NCBI RefSeq assembly: GCF_014695975.1
Contig: NZ_JACJPI010000074.1
Location: forward strand, 124,001-188,000
Length of the DNA stretch: 64,000 bases
Direction: 5' to 3'
Source: Leptolyngbya sp. FACHB-321
Lineage (GTDB): Bacteria; Cyanobacteriota; Cyanobacteriia; Leptolyngbyales; Leptolyngbyaceae
Shown here: positions 8,084 to 17,767 of the stretch, piece after piece
Position numbering within the stretch: position 1 is the first letter of the stretch
Layout: the number at the start of each line of letters is the position of its first letter
Translations under genes and position numbers: made by a program
Notes under the pieces: model-generated
The model's database searches: none
Told to the model about the DNA's origin: nothing
What the model saw: only the letters and a program-made list of their open reading frames with translations

Positions 8084-9904
8084 TCACGTTTCCAACATTT
8101 GTAATTGATATAAGCTGGCGTAGAGTCCACCCTGACGGAGTAACTCGTCGTGGTTACCAGATTCGACAAGCTGACCGCGCTTGAGGACGAGAATGCGATC
8201 GCAGTTGCGAATTGTAGACAAACGGTGAGCAATGATAATTGCCGTGCGGTTTTTTAGTAAATGGTCAAGCGCATCTTGAATCAGTGCCTCGGTGCCTACA
8301 TCCAGACTAGCAGTTGCTTCATCTAATACGAGAATGCGCGGTTCGCGGATAGCCGCACGGGCAAACGCTAACAGTTGTTTTTGCCCACCTGAAAGATTAG
8401 TGCCTCGTTCGCGCAGAGGGGTATCGTAACCTTGTGGTAGTTGCTCAATCAGGGCAGAAACATTGGTGCGTTCAGCCGCAGATTGAATGGCTGCAAAGGG
8501 GTACGTTTCGCCCAAGGTAATGTTGCTCTTAACATCGCCTGCGAACACAAAGCCATCTTGCAGAATCACGCCCATGTGACGGCGTAGTTCCGTTTGTGGC
8601 AGATCGCGGACGTTCACCCCGTCTACCAAAATACAGCCTTCGGTGGCTTCATATAAACGGCTGAGTAGGCGAATGATGGAGCTTTTGCCTGCGCCTGTGG
8701 GTCCGACGAGCGCTACTTTTTCACCAGGACGAATCGTGAAGTTAAGGTCTCGCAGGACATAATCGCCTTCTTTGTAAGCAAACGAAACGTGCTCAAAGCG
8801 AATTTCGCCAGTGGTGGATTCGGGGCTGCTGTCTAGCGTTTTGGGGTGTTCGGGGTCACGAATGTCGATCGGCTCGTTAAAGATATCGCTGACTCGTTCC
8901 ACTGCTGTAAAGCCTGCCTGAATCGCCGTGAACTTTTCGGCAAACTGACGCAGCGGATCGAAGAGGCGTTGGGCAAAGAGGATGAACGTTGAGAGTTGTC
9001 CGAGGTTAAGGGTTTCTCTCAGAATTAGGTTGCCACCCAGCCACAGCACAGCAGCGATCGCGGCTAGTGAGATCCACTCCAGCGTGGCGGAGATTGCCGA
9101 ATCGTGAAAGATAGTTTTGTCAACTTCTTTGATGTAGCGCTTGTTAATCGTGCGAAACAGGTCAGCGTTGAAGGCTTCGCGGCGAAAAAGCTGCACAACA
9201 TTAATGCCGACAATGTTTTCTTGTAGGGTCGAGTTGAGTATCGATAGTTCTTCGCGCGCTTTGTAGTTGGCTTTGCGATACTGCTGCTGAAAGTAAATAA
9301 TTAGCGCTGTAGCGGGAACCAACATGGCTGTGAGCAAGAGCGCCAACTGCCACTGCAAAAGAAACATGGCGATCGCAATCACAATGATCGAAAAGAAATC
9401 GCCCAGAATGCCGATCGCACCGGTGGAAAAGACATCGCCTAACGCTTCTACATCGCTAGTGAGGCGGGTAATTAACCGTCCGACGGGCGTGCGATCAAAA
9501 AAGCGCATTGCTAACGACGTAACGTGGTGAAACAAATCTTGCCGAATATCTGCCGTGATGCGCTGCCCCATCTTTTGCACAAGGAATCCCTGCCGCGAAT
9601 CAAAGATGGTTCGCAACACCAGCGTCAAGAGCAGCAACCCTGCCAGCGTATTGATGCCATCTGTCAGAGGCATCTGCCGCAGAAACGTCCAGCCCGTTGG
9701 CTCTTGCCGAATAAGGGAAATAGCTTCGCCAATGAGGATGGGCTGCATCGCTCCCGCGATCGCCGTCGGCACTAGGAGCGCAAATGACCATGCCAGCAAC
9801 CGCTTATCGCGTAACCCGTACTCTGCCAAACGCATAAACAAGCGCCAGTCTGTCTCTCGCACGCGGCGATCGGGTTTCGTTTGGGGTGCGATCGAGCCAG
9901 TCAT
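8084..9904 (-). CDS. ABC exporter half-transporter (permease-ATPase fusion)
   Basis: The 606-residue protein carries a six-span type I exporter domain (about residues 25-335) followed by a nucleotide-binding domain. It shows Walker A GPTGAGKSS (about residue 400), the signature LSGGQKQ, Walker B ILVLDEATASLD and the switch histidine in IIAHRLSTI. It resembles the MsbA/MdlB/LmrA multidrug-lipid exporter group and would work as a dimer in the inner membrane. No second half-transporter, membrane fusion protein or substrate gene is adjacent, so the cargo cannot be named. Confidence 0.92.
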   Translation of the reverse strand: MTGSIAPQTKPDRRVRETDWRLFMRLAEYGLRDKRLLAWSFALLVPTAIAGAMQPILIGEAISLIRQEPTGWTFLRQMPLTDGINTLAGLLLLTLVLRTIFDSRQGFLVQKMGQRITADIRQDLFHHVTSLAMRFFDRTPVGRLITRLTSDVEALGDVFSTGAIGILGDFFSIIVIAIAMFLLQWQLALLLTAMLVPATALIIYFQQQYRKANYKAREELSILNSTLQENIVGINVVQLFRREAFNADLFRTINKRYIKEVDKTIFHDSAISATLEWISLAAIAAVLWLGGNLILRETLNLGQLSTFILFAQRLFDPLRQFAEKFTAIQAGFTAVERVSDIFNEPIDIRDPEHPKTLDSSPESTTGEIRFEHVSFAYKEGDYVLRDLNFTIRPGEKVALVGPTGAGKSSIIRLLSRLYEATEGCILVDGVNVRDLPQTELRRHMGVILQDGFVFAGDVKSNITLGETYPFAAIQSAAERTNVSALIEQLPQGYDTPLRERGTNLSGGQKQLLAFARAAIREPRILVLDEATASLDVGTEALIQDALDHLLKNRTAIIIAHRLSTIRNCDRILVLKRGQLVESGNHDELLRQGGLYASLYQLQMLET

Positions 9905-10281
9905 AGGTAGAGTCAGCTAAAAGGACGAGTGAAAAGAAACGTGTCTTCCAACTGTAGCGTAGTCAATTTTACTCGTACCAGGTAACGACTGCTACGTCTA
10001 CATTTGCCAGGAGAATCAGTCAAGTCTTTTAAGCAATAGTTCATCAAATCTACACATTAATAATTCAGTAGAATTACTGGCTTGTTAACGGTGCGTTAGA
10101 CCTGTCTTAAAGTCTCTGTGGGATTTATGGAGGGTGGTAGGCATCTACCTCCCCTTCTGTAAATGGATGAAGGCAGTTTAGCCATCAATGGCGGAAGGGG
10201 TGACACGAAGAACCTTTTACCTTCGTTTTGTTAGCGCGTCTACGATTCCGCACATCTACCTTCATCACATCTAAACGAACT
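9905..10281. other. Divergent intergenic region with hairpin
   Basis: This gap separates the divergent ABC exporter and phosphodiesterase genes. An imperfect hairpin (GGG-T-GGTAG / CTACC-T-CCC, loop GCAT) lies at about 10132-10153 and could sit in the 5' leader of the downstream gene. Nothing else was recognised. The reading frame of the downstream gene is open back to a TTG at 10228, but the ATG at 10282 is preferred. Confidence 0.4.
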
Positions 10282-13200
10282 ATGGCAGACGTAACACTTA
10301 AAGGTTTTGCATCGCTTCCAGCCGATACGTTTGCTGAGGGACCTCCAGCGGGTAAGGGCATTGTTGCTAATGGGCGCACGGGTCCTTTTCCTGGTCAGCC
10401 AGTACAGGGCTTTAGCAGCGTGCAGTTTGCCGATGAAAACCGCTTCTGGTTTCTGTCAGATAACGGCTTTGGCGCCAAGAACAACAGCGCTGATTTTCTG
10501 TTGAGAATCTATCAGGTAGACCCCAGCTTGCAGGGCGCAGAACCTTCTGGTGACGGCAGCGTGGCGGTTAGAAAATTCATTCAACTACGCGACCCAGACA
10601 ACAAAATTCCGTTTGAAATTACGAACGCTACAGGCGATCGCTTCCTGACAGGTGCAGACTTTGACGTTGAATCCTTTGTGATTGCCAAAGACGGCACCAT
10701 CTGGGTGGGCGAAGAATTTGGTCCCTTTTTGCTGCACTTCGACGCAACAGGTAAACTGCTGGATGCACCGATCGCCACGCCAAATCTAGTTAACCTCAAC
10801 ACACTGGACGGCAAGCAGCCGATCGTCATTGGGCATCGCGGTGCCAGCGGCGAACTGCCAGAGCATACGTTGGAAGCGTACAAACTGGCGATCGAGCGCG
10901 GTGCCGATTTTATTGAACCGGACTTGGTGGCGACCAAAGATGGTGTGTTGATTGCTCGCCACGAACCCATTTTGGGTGGCACGACTGATGTTGCCAACCG
11001 TCCAGAGTTTGCCGATCGCAAGCGCAGTGGTACGGTAGATGGCGTGCTCTACGAAAACGAGTTTTTTGCTTCTGACTTCACCCTGGCAGAGATCAAAACC
11101 CTGCGGGCAATCATGCCTCAAGGTTTCCGTACCCAGGCATTCAACGGTGTCTTTGAAATTCCCACGCTGCAAGAAGTGATTGAGCTGGTGCAGCAAGTTG
11201 AGAAAGACACAGGCAAAAAAATCGGCATCTATCCCGAAACCAAGCACCCAACCTATCACGATGATTTAGGGCTCTCGCTGGAAGAACCGCTGCTAGCAAC
11301 GCTAGAGCAAACAGGCTTCACCGACCCCAGCCGCGTCTACATCCAGTCGTTTGAAGTCTCCAACCTGAAGGAACTAAACACTAAGACCGACATCCCTCTG
11401 GTGCAATTGCTGGATGCTTATGATGTGGACTACAACACGGGCGAACTCCTTTATCAGGATGTCAATGCACGTCCTTATGATTTTGCAGTGGCAGGCGACA
11501 CTCGCACCTATGGCGATTTGCAAACTCCCGCAGGCTTGGCGGAAATTGCCACCTATGCAGATGGTATTGGTCCCTGGAAGCGAATGATTGTGTCGCTCAA
11601 GAATGTGGATGCCAACAAGGATGGGCAACCAGACGACCTGAATAACGATGGCACGATTAACGACGCTGATCGCGTGACCCTGACTCCTACCAGCTTGGTC
11701 TCAGACGCTCACACGGCTGGTCTCCTAGTGCATCCTTACACCTTCCGTAACGAAGGACGCTTTCTGGCTTCTAACTATCAGGGCAATCCAGCGAAAGAGT
11801 TTGAGCAATTCATCAACCTGGGCGTGGACGGCTACTTTACTGATTTCCCTGGTACGGGTGATTTAGTGCGCGATCAAATTACCAGTCCCTTTGTCCGATC
11901 GCCCCAAAATCCTGATGTTCTCGCTACTACCGAGTTCAACACATTGGATGGCAAGCCGCCGATCGTCATTGGTCATCGCGGCGCAAGTGGCGAACGTCCC
12001 GAACACACACTGGCGGCTTACAAAAAAGCGATCGCCGATGGTGCTGACTTTATCGAACCCGATTTAGTAGTTACCAAAGACGGCATTCTCATCGCCCGTC
12101 ACGAGCCAATGTTAGCCGTGTTGAATGCGAATGGCACTCTTAACACCACCGACACCAGCACCGATATTTACCTGCGTCCTGAGTTTGCCGATCGCAAAGC
12201 GACCAAAGTATTGGATGGCAACACAGTGACAGGCTGGTTTGCCGAAGACTTCACTCTGGCAGAGATCAAAACGCTGAACGCGATCGAGCGCATTCCAGCC
12301 ATTCGCGGTACAGCCTTCAACAACGATGGGCTAAAAGTACCGACCCTGGATGAAGTGATCGACCTTGTGCAGCAAGTGGAAGCCGAAACGGGACGCAAAA
12401 TTGGCATCTATCCCGAAACTAAGCACCCCACCTTCTTTACGGCGCAGGGCTTCAACACCAGCCAGTTACTCGTGGATACGCTGGTAGCGCAGAACTTCAC
12501 CGATCCATCACGGATCTACATTCAATCTTTTGAAGTCGCCAACCTGAAGGCATTGAACACAACGATTCTGCCAAACGCAGGCATCGACATCCCCCTGGTG
12601 CAACTGTTTGGCGGCTCTGGTCGCCCCTATGATTTTGTCGTGAGTGGCGACACACGCACCTACACCGACCTCTCGACCCCAACCGGACTGGCAGATATTG
12701 CCACCTATGCGCAGGGCATTGGTCCCAATAAGCAACGAATTGTGCCGCTAGCTACCGTCGATCGCAACAACGATGGTCGTCCCGATGATCTGAATGGCGA
12801 TGGGGCAATTAGCGACGGCGATCGCATCACAGGCACTCCAACCTCGCTTGTCACCGATGCTCACGCGGCTGGCTTGCTGGTGCATCCCTACACCTTCCGC
12901 AACGAGAGCTTCTTCTTGCCCAACAGCTACAACGGCGACCCGCTGGCGGAATTCAAGCAATTCATCGAACTGGGTGTAGATGGCTACTTCACCGACTTCC
13001 CCGGCACAGGCGAAGATGCCCGCAGCACCTTCATCACCCCACCAGCAGTCGCTAACCTTGGTCGCTCCCAAGGGTTTGAAGGCTTGGCAATCAGCCCTGA
13101 CAAGTCTACGCTATACCCCTTACTGGAAGGCACGGTCGTCGGTGATCCGGCAGGCTCACTGCGGATTTACGAGTTTGATATGGCAACCAAACAATACGAA

Positions 13201-14001
13201 GGCTTGGTCGGCTACTACAAGCTGGAAAATCCCGCAAATGCGATCGGCGATATCACCGTCGTTAACAGCAACGAATACCTGATCATCGAGCGTGATAACA
13301 ACCAGGCAGGTGCCGCCCAGTTCAAGAAGATCTTTAAGGTCGATTTTTCTCAGCAGGATGCCAACGGGTTTGTTGCCAAAACGGAAATTGCCAACTTGCT
13401 GGACATCAAAGACCCTGATGATCTCAACAAGGACGGTAGCACCAGTTTCAACTTCCCGTTCCAGACCATTGAAGATGTGTTGGTGCTTGATGCCAACACC
13501 ATTCTGGTAGCGAATGACAACAATTATCCGTTCTCAGTTGGTCGTCCGCCCGCGATAGACAACAACGAAATCATCGTCCTGCAACTGGAGCAACCCCTCA
13601 AGCTCGACCCACGCATGGGTGTGGCAGGGTTAAATGTCAGATCCTATGAAGGCACCGAGGAGAACGATCGCCTGCGGGGAACGAAACGCAATGACTACAT
13701 CGAAGGTGGTGCAGGCAATGATTTTCTAAGCGGCGTCAAAGGCAACAACTTCCTCGTTGGCGGTGAAGGACGAGATCTTTTCGTACTCGCGAAGGGTGGT
13801 ACACAAACGATTGCCGACTTTGAGAACGGCACAGATCTCATTGCGCTGCCAGCGGGCTTGGGCTTTAACAGGCTCTCGATTCTGCAAGGCACTGAACTGA
13901 ATGCTAATGACACACTGATCAAACGTCAGGGTGCAACGTTGGCAGTACTGTCGGATGTGCAGGCAAACAGTCTCACCGCCAGCAACTTCATCTCGATCTA
14001 A
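10282..14001 (+). CDS. Exported double-GDPD / esterase-like phytase with RTX tail
   Basis: This 1239-residue protein is predicted to cleave glycerophosphodiesters and perhaps other phosphoesters outside the cell, yielding phosphate. Residues 1-170 and about 920-1115 look like two parts of one esterase-like phytase domain ([20 protein letters not shown], then [12 protein letters not shown]). Between them are two GDPD domains (about 175-545 and 555-915). Each has [12 protein letters not shown] with the catalytic HR and E, FIEPDLV and an ARHEP segment. Each also ends with an Asp-rich EF-hand-like loop ([20 protein letters not shown]). The C-terminus has RTX-like GGxGxD repeats and no N-terminal signal, consistent with type I secretion. 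It is transcribed alone. Confidence 0.88.
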   Translation: MADVTLKGFASLPADTFAEGPPAGKGIVANGRTGPFPGQPVQGFSSVQFADENRFWFLSDNGFGAKNNSADFLLRIYQVDPSLQGAEPSGDGSVAVRKFIQLRDPDNKIPFEITNATGDRFLTGADFDVESFVIAKDGTIWVGEEFGPFLLHFDATGKLLDAPIATPNLVNLNTLDGKQPIVIGHRGASGELPEHTLEAYKLAIERGADFIEPDLVATKDGVLIARHEPILGGTTDVANRPEFADRKRSGTVDGVLYENEFFASDFTLAEIKTLRAIMPQGFRTQAFNGVFEIPTLQEVIELVQQVEKDTGKKIGIYPETKHPTYHDDLGLSLEEPLLATLEQTGFTDPSRVYIQSFEVSNLKELNTKTDIPLVQLLDAYDVDYNTGELLYQDVNARPYDFAVAGDTRTYGDLQTPAGLAEIATYADGIGPWKRMIVSLKNVDANKDGQPDDLNNDGTINDADRVTLTPTSLVSDAHTAGLLVHPYTFRNEGRFLASNYQGNPAKEFEQFINLGVDGYFTDFPGTGDLVRDQITSPFVRSPQNPDVLATTEFNTLDGKPPIVIGHRGASGERPEHTLAAYKKAIADGADFIEPDLVVTKDGILIARHEPMLAVLNANGTLNTTDTSTDIYLRPEFADRKATKVLDGNTVTGWFAEDFTLAEIKTLNAIERIPAIRGTAFNNDGLKVPTLDEVIDLVQQVEAETGRKIGIYPETKHPTFFTAQGFNTSQLLVDTLVAQNFTDPSRIYIQSFEVANLKALNTTILPNAGIDIPLVQLFGGSGRPYDFVVSGDTRTYTDLSTPTGLADIATYAQGIGPNKQRIVPLATVDRNNDGRPDDLNGDGAISDGDRITGTPTSLVTDAHAAGLLVHPYTFRNESFFLPNSYNGDPLAEFKQFIELGVDGYFTDFPGTGEDARSTFITPPAVANLGRSQGFEGLAISPDKSTLYPLLEGTVVGDPAGSLRIYEFDMATKQYEGLVGYYKLENPANAIGDITVVNSNEYLIIERDNNQAGAAQFKKIFKVDFSQQDANGFVAKTEIANLLDIKDPDDLNKDGSTSFNFPFQTIEDVLVLDANTILVANDNNYPFSVGRPPAIDNNEIIVLQLEQPLKLDPRMGVAGLNVRSYEGTEENDRLRGTKRNDYIEGGAGNDFLSGVKGNNFLVGGEGRDLFVLAKGGTQTIADFENGTDLIALPAGLGFNRLSILQGTELNANDTLIKRQGATLAVLSDVQANSLTASNFISI

Positions 14002-14013
14002 ACGATCGAGTAA

Positions 14014-14056
14014 TAAAAAAGTGGGGCAGAGCGTAAATTCTCTGTCCCACTTTTTT
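14014..14056. terminator. Bidirectional rho-independent terminator
   Basis: A strong stem (AAAAAAGTGGG-ACAGAG and its complement, one bulge) is flanked by runs of A on the left and T on the right. It lies between the convergent phosphodiesterase and CADD-like genes, so it can stop transcription from both sides. Confidence 0.85.
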
Positions 14057-14084
14057 ATCATCAAAGCGACGGAAGTGAACTGGC

Positions 14085-14789
14085 TTACGCTGCTACAGGC
14101 TCAGGCATGATGTCCTGGCAGTAGGTTTCGTACACGCCATCTAGGAATTGCCAGAGCGCATCGGCGGCTTTTTCAGCTACTTTCAGTGCTTCAGCTTGCT
14201 TTTCAGGTGTATCGGCGTACTGCTCAATGAGCTTCTGTGAGGTTGCGGTGTGCCACACGTCTGCCTGCTGATGCACCGTGAAAAACTGATAGTCGTCAGG
14301 GTTCGTCATGCCATAGAACTGTTTGAGTCCATCCACTTTGACGGCTGCAATGTCGGGAATTTGTGACTCGTAGGCATAGAGTGCTGCCAAGCCTGCGTAG
14401 AAGGGCGATGTCAGGCAAAGCTGACGGAAGGTCTCTACCAGGTTCGTTGTTGTTGCCAAGGCAGACGTTGCTGCTAGGTCAGCTTCCGTTGCACCAAGGG
14501 CTTCCGCAAACCGCTTCCATAAGGCAGGATGGTTGGTTTCGCCACGCTCTTCTTCGATCAGGTTTTCGAGAATTTCTTGGCGAACGGCAATTGCGTTGTC
14601 AAAGGAGGGCGTGTTGAAATGCACTGCACTCAGATAGGTCGGAAACGCCAGCACATTCTGAAAATACTGGATCGCGTAATGCTTCAGGTGTGTGCGAGTG
14701 AGCTTACCTTCTGTCCAGGCAATGTAAAAGGGATGGGTCAAAAGATGCTTGCGATCGACGATCGACTTCAGGTCTTCACAAAATGCCAT
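14085..14789 (-). CDS. CADD-like diiron protein (TenA/PqqC fold; probable pABA synthesis)
   Basis: The 234-residue helical protein belongs to the TenA/PqqC-like oxygenase fold and most resembles the CADD 'folate-related' family. Chlamydial CADD is a diiron enzyme that makes p-aminobenzoate from one of its own tyrosines. The metal ligands appear in the right order and spacing: Glu80, His87 (EEERGETNH), Glu141, and the H-x3-D-x2-H set His173, Asp177, His180 (HQQADVWH). Tyr22 and Tyr38 and a lysine at 151 are candidates for the self-sacrificed residues. The start at 14789 has a GGTGGAAG ribosome site; an upstream in-frame start is less likely. No folate gene is adjacent. Confidence 0.85.
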   Translation of the reverse strand: MAFCEDLKSIVDRKHLLTHPFYIAWTEGKLTRTHLKHYAIQYFQNVLAFPTYLSAVHFNTPSFDNAIAVRQEILENLIEEERGETNHPALWKRFAEALGATEADLAATSALATTTNLVETFRQLCLTSPFYAGLAALYAYESQIPDIAAVKVDGLKQFYGMTNPDDYQFFTVHQQADVWHTATSQKLIEQYADTPEKQAEALKVAEKAADALWQFLDGVYETYCQDIMPEPVAA

Positions 14790-14919
14790 ATAGCTTCCAC
14801 CAGCTAGAATATGACTGGAGTTTACCTCACTCAGCCGCCATTTTGAGCCATCCAAACACCTGATTCGCGGTTGTAAGAGTTGTGTTGGCGATCACTCTGT
14901 TCTTCGTGTAGTGCTACAT

Positions 14920-15447
14920 ATGTACTTAGATCAAGCAAAAGCACGTTTCTCAGAGTTTTATCAAACCATCCCCGAAAAGCACAAGCCTGCCTCTCCTTAC
15001 GTTGCAGTACCAAGCAGCGAAGCTGAAATCAAAGCAATGGAGAAGGCCCTGAAGCTGTCTTTCCCTGCTGCTTATCAAGAATTTCTGCTGTGGATGGGAA
15101 AGGACATTCCTTCTTTTATGAATTCTGAGGTTTTTAGCCTCCGTACTTTGCCCCGCAATCGAGAGGATGCGATCGAATTGCTAGAGGAAAATGAGTGCAA
15201 TGACAGTCTGCCCGATGATGCAATTGTTTTTGCCTGGTATCACTAGGGGGGAAGTTTTCACTTTATCCGAGCCTCTGAGGGAGATAATCCACCTGTTCAC
15301 TTTTACTACGAAGGTAAAGATGATGGTAAAAGCATCACTTGGAATGCTTCTCCAAACTTGGAGGCTTTTGTCATTCTTTATATGGATAACTTCCTGTCCA
15401 ACATAGCGCGATGGGAAGAGTGGAGCCGATCATTGAATAATGGTTAA
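14920..15447 (+). pseudogene. SMI1/KNR4 family gene interrupted by one amber codon
   Basis: The frame reads as an SMI1/KNR4 (SUKH) protein: AMEKALKLSFPAAYQEFLLWMG early, then a TAG at 15244-15246 after FAWYH. After the TAG the same frame continues for 66 codons (GGSFHFIRASEG, then VHFYYEG, then FVILYMDNFL) to a TAA at 15445. Those are the conserved C-terminal SUKH segments. The family normally has Gln after His here (HQG), so one C-to-T change of CAG to TAG explains the break. SUKH proteins often act as immunity proteins or regulators of cell-wall functions. Whether the product is lost, truncated (108 aa) or read through is unknown. Confidence 0.8.
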
Positions 15448-15616
15448 TGTGCTTGCGTCGTGAGTCAGCGCGTCTACTAACTTCTCCTCAAGCATCTTCA
15501 TTACCAACTGTCTTTTACTTGTAAGCACAAATTCCCAGTGAGCAAGGGCGATGTTTTACACTCAAGAAACGAATCGCTCTCGGCTCAAACGCGAAATACT
15601 CAAATGTGAGGTCAGC

Positions 15617-15862
15617 ATGGTACAGGCAGTTTATCAAGTTGATGCCCTCTGGGATAACGATGCGGCTGTTTGGGTGGCAACCAGCGACGATGTACCAGGA
15701 TTAGCAACAGAAGCTGACACACTTGAGGCATTGAGCCAAAAGCTGCGGAATATGGTGCCTGAATTGCTGCGCCTCAACCATGTCATTACGGCTGATTATG
15801 TTGGTGCGATCGCGATTCAACTCACTAGCCAGCGACAGGAACTCATCGAGGTTGCATCATAA
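15617..15862 (+). CDS. HicB-like antitoxin (DUF1902)
   Basis: An 81-residue protein with the HicB partial RNase-H-like fold: YQVDALWDNDAAVWVATSDDVPGLATEA matches the DUF1902 family found next to HicA. It should bind and neutralise the HicA toxin encoded directly downstream. The ATG at 15617 is chosen because GAGG lies just upstream; the frame opens earlier at 15551, but those residues look non-coding. The stop TAA abuts the GTG of hicA with no gap, so the two are translationally coupled. There is no added DNA-binding domain, so autoregulation would have to act through the fold itself or another factor. Confidence 0.82.
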   Translation: MVQAVYQVDALWDNDAAVWVATSDDVPGLATEADTLEALSQKLRNMVPELLRLNHVITADYVGAIAIQLTSQRQELIEVAS

Positions 15863-16060
15863 GTGGCTGTATCGCTCACGCCATTGCTCAAGAAACTATT
15901 GTCAGAATCTGGTTGTTTCTTTGAACGTCAAGGCAAAGGCGATCACGAAATTTGGTACAGCCCTATCACAGAGCGTCGATTTGTGGTGGATAGTGCAATC
16001 AAATCGCGTCACACAGCTAATGCAGTGCTAAAGCAAGCAGGCTTACCGAAGACGTTTTAG
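15863..16060 (+). CDS. hicA: HicA-family toxin
   Basis: This 65-residue protein has the HicA double-stranded RNA-binding fold: LLKKLLSESGCFFERQGKGDHEIWYSP, then RHTANAVLKQAGL. HicA toxins cleave mRNA using a conserved histidine; here it sits in GKGDHEIW, where many homologues have GSHH. The GTG start directly follows the antitoxin stop. The antitoxin-first order is the reverse of the classic E. coli hicAB order but common for the DUF1902 type. It is complete and shows no damage. Confidence 0.85.
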   Translation: MAVSLTPLLKKLLSESGCFFERQGKGDHEIWYSPITERRFVVDSAIKSRHTANAVLKQAGLPKTF

Positions 16061-16085
16061 CGTTCTGACGTGCTGTTTATACTGC

Positions 16086-16733
16086 TCAAGTAGCCACGAT
16101 CGTTACCTGCGATCGCAGTTTTTCAATCCACTCGCTTAAACCATCGGTGTTGAGACGGTAACTCAGGGGATGCGCGATCAGGCGGGCAGTCGTTTCAAAG
16201 AGGATATCGGTTTCAATCAAGCCGTTTTCGCGGAGAGTCGTGCCTGTAGCGACCAAATCAACGATCGCCTCAGACATCCCTGTAATCGGTCCCAGTTCCA
16301 CCGAGCCGTTGAGTGGCACAATCTCGACGGGCAAATCCAAACTGTCGAAATATTCGCGGGCACAGTGGACAAATTTGGAGGCTACTCGCCCATACAACGG
16401 TAAGTCTAATGCCGATCGATAGGGGCTAGACTGCTTCACCGCTACAGACATCCGACATTTGCCAAAGCCAAGATCAGCAAGATGCGCGACCTGAGGGACT
16501 TTCTCTCGCAGTACGTCATAGCCAATGATTCCTAGCTGCGCCTGACCGTATTCCACATACACTGGCACGTCGTAGTTCCGCACCAGGAATGCTTTTGCCG
16601 TTCCAGTGGGGTCAGTAATTTGCAGCAAGCGGTTGGCTGGATCGAGAAACACGCTGAAATCTAGTCCCACTGCCTTCAACAGTCGAATGCTGTCTGGTAG
16701 GAGAGCGCCTTTGGGGAGTACAACAGTCAGCAT
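16086..16733 (-). CDS. hisG: ATP phosphoribosyltransferase, short form
   Basis: HisG condenses ATP with PRPP, the first step of histidine synthesis. The protein starts with [19 protein letters not shown] and has the PRPP loop region [13 protein letters not shown] and the GIIGYDVL segment. At 215 aa it is the short form, which lacks the C-terminal regulatory domain and therefore needs HisZ (a HisRS-like subunit) in the hetero-octamer; hisZ is not in this window. It is monocistronic here, convergent with hicA and divergent from the response regulator 74 bases away. Confidence 0.93.
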   Translation of the reverse strand: MLTVVLPKGALLPDSIRLLKAVGLDFSVFLDPANRLLQITDPTGTAKAFLVRNYDVPVYVEYGQAQLGIIGYDVLREKVPQVAHLADLGFGKCRMSVAVKQSSPYRSALDLPLYGRVASKFVHCAREYFDSLDLPVEIVPLNGSVELGPITGMSEAIVDLVATGTTLRENGLIETDILFETTARLIAHPLSYRLNTDGLSEWIEKLRSQVTIVAT

Positions 16734-16807
16734 AAACAGTCTTCAGTGATCGGCAATCAGCACGATAATAATAGCTGAAAGCTGATGGCTAGAGGCTAAT
16801 CGCGCTG

Positions 16808-17500
16808 ATGCGGATTCTTTTGGTGGATGACGAAGTAGAAATGGCAGACCCGTTAAGCCTCCTTTTGACCCGTGAAGGCTATGCAGTGGATGTGGCGTAT
16901 GACGGCGATCGTGGCAATCAGTTGGCACAGCAGGAGCACTACGATCTGCTGATTCTAGACTGGATGTTGCCCTGCTATTCGGGGTTAGAGATTTGTCAGC
17001 AAGTGCGATCGCGCGGTGATACGACACCCGTTCTGTTTTTGACGGCAAAGGACACTATCGACGATCGGGTAGAGGGGTTGGATGCTGGAGCCGATGATTA
17101 TCTCATCAAACCGTTTGAGCTGCGAGAACTGCTTGCTAGAGTCCGGGCATTGCTGCGCCGTCCCGCCACCTTAGAGCCTGTTGCACCAACTCAACGGTTG
17201 CAGGTGGATGATTTAGAACTCGACATCAGCAATCAGCTTGCCTACCGTCAGGGGCGGGCGATCGAGCTTTCCGAAAAAGAAGCACAATTGCTGGCATACC
17301 TGATGCGCCTGCCTAACCAACTTCTCACCCACGAGCAAATCCACCAGCATCTCTGGGGCGACAGCGTAGAAAAACCTACCAGCAACGCTCTTGCCGCTCA
17401 GATTCGGCTCCTACGGCGCAAAATTGAAGCCAATGGTGAACCGCCCTTAATCACCACCGTCTACGGAAAAGGCTATCGGTTTGGCGTTTCGGCTGAGTAA
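16808..17500 (+). CDS. OmpR/PhoB-type response regulator (RppA/NrsR-like)
   Basis: A 230-residue regulator with an N-terminal receiver (acidic pair DDE at 7-9, phospho-acceptor in LILDWMLP, FLTAKD with the conserved Thr, IKPF with the conserved Lys). A C-terminal winged helix (ELSEKEAQLLAYLM to TVYGKGYRFG) follows. It resembles cyanobacterial RppA/NrsR regulators, involved in redox or metal responses, but that is a similarity call only. No histidine kinase is adjacent, so its partner must be elsewhere. Confidence 0.88.
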   Translation: MRILLVDDEVEMADPLSLLLTREGYAVDVAYDGDRGNQLAQQEHYDLLILDWMLPCYSGLEICQQVRSRGDTTPVLFLTAKDTIDDRVEGLDAGADDYLIKPFELRELLARVRALLRRPATLEPVAPTQRLQVDDLELDISNQLAYRQGRAIELSEKEAQLLAYLMRLPNQLLTHEQIHQHLWGDSVEKPTSNALAAQIRLLRRKIEANGEPPLITTVYGKGYRFGVSAE

Positions 17501-17767
17501 CCGTTGGTATGTAGAGCAGACATCTGCTCTGAAAGAGGACTGGGAATGACCCTTTGGCACTGTCTTAGTGCCCTCTGCTAAAGGCTTTCGCCCTTATCGC
17601 TTATAACGTTCACAAATCCCTAATTTCCTAAAATAAGTCTGTTTACTGGGTCACCTTCACGATAATTATCCCTGGGGTAGAGATTTAAAGGTTTGATGAA
17701 AGGTAAGATAAAATCCCGTTTTTGATTTTGTAGTGCATACTACCGTTCACTAAACCACAGATTATTC

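Noticed and set aside
10581-13071. Several minus-strand frames inside the phosphodiesterase gene
   Set aside because: They are antisense shadows; the plus-strand gene has intact catalytic motifs throughout.
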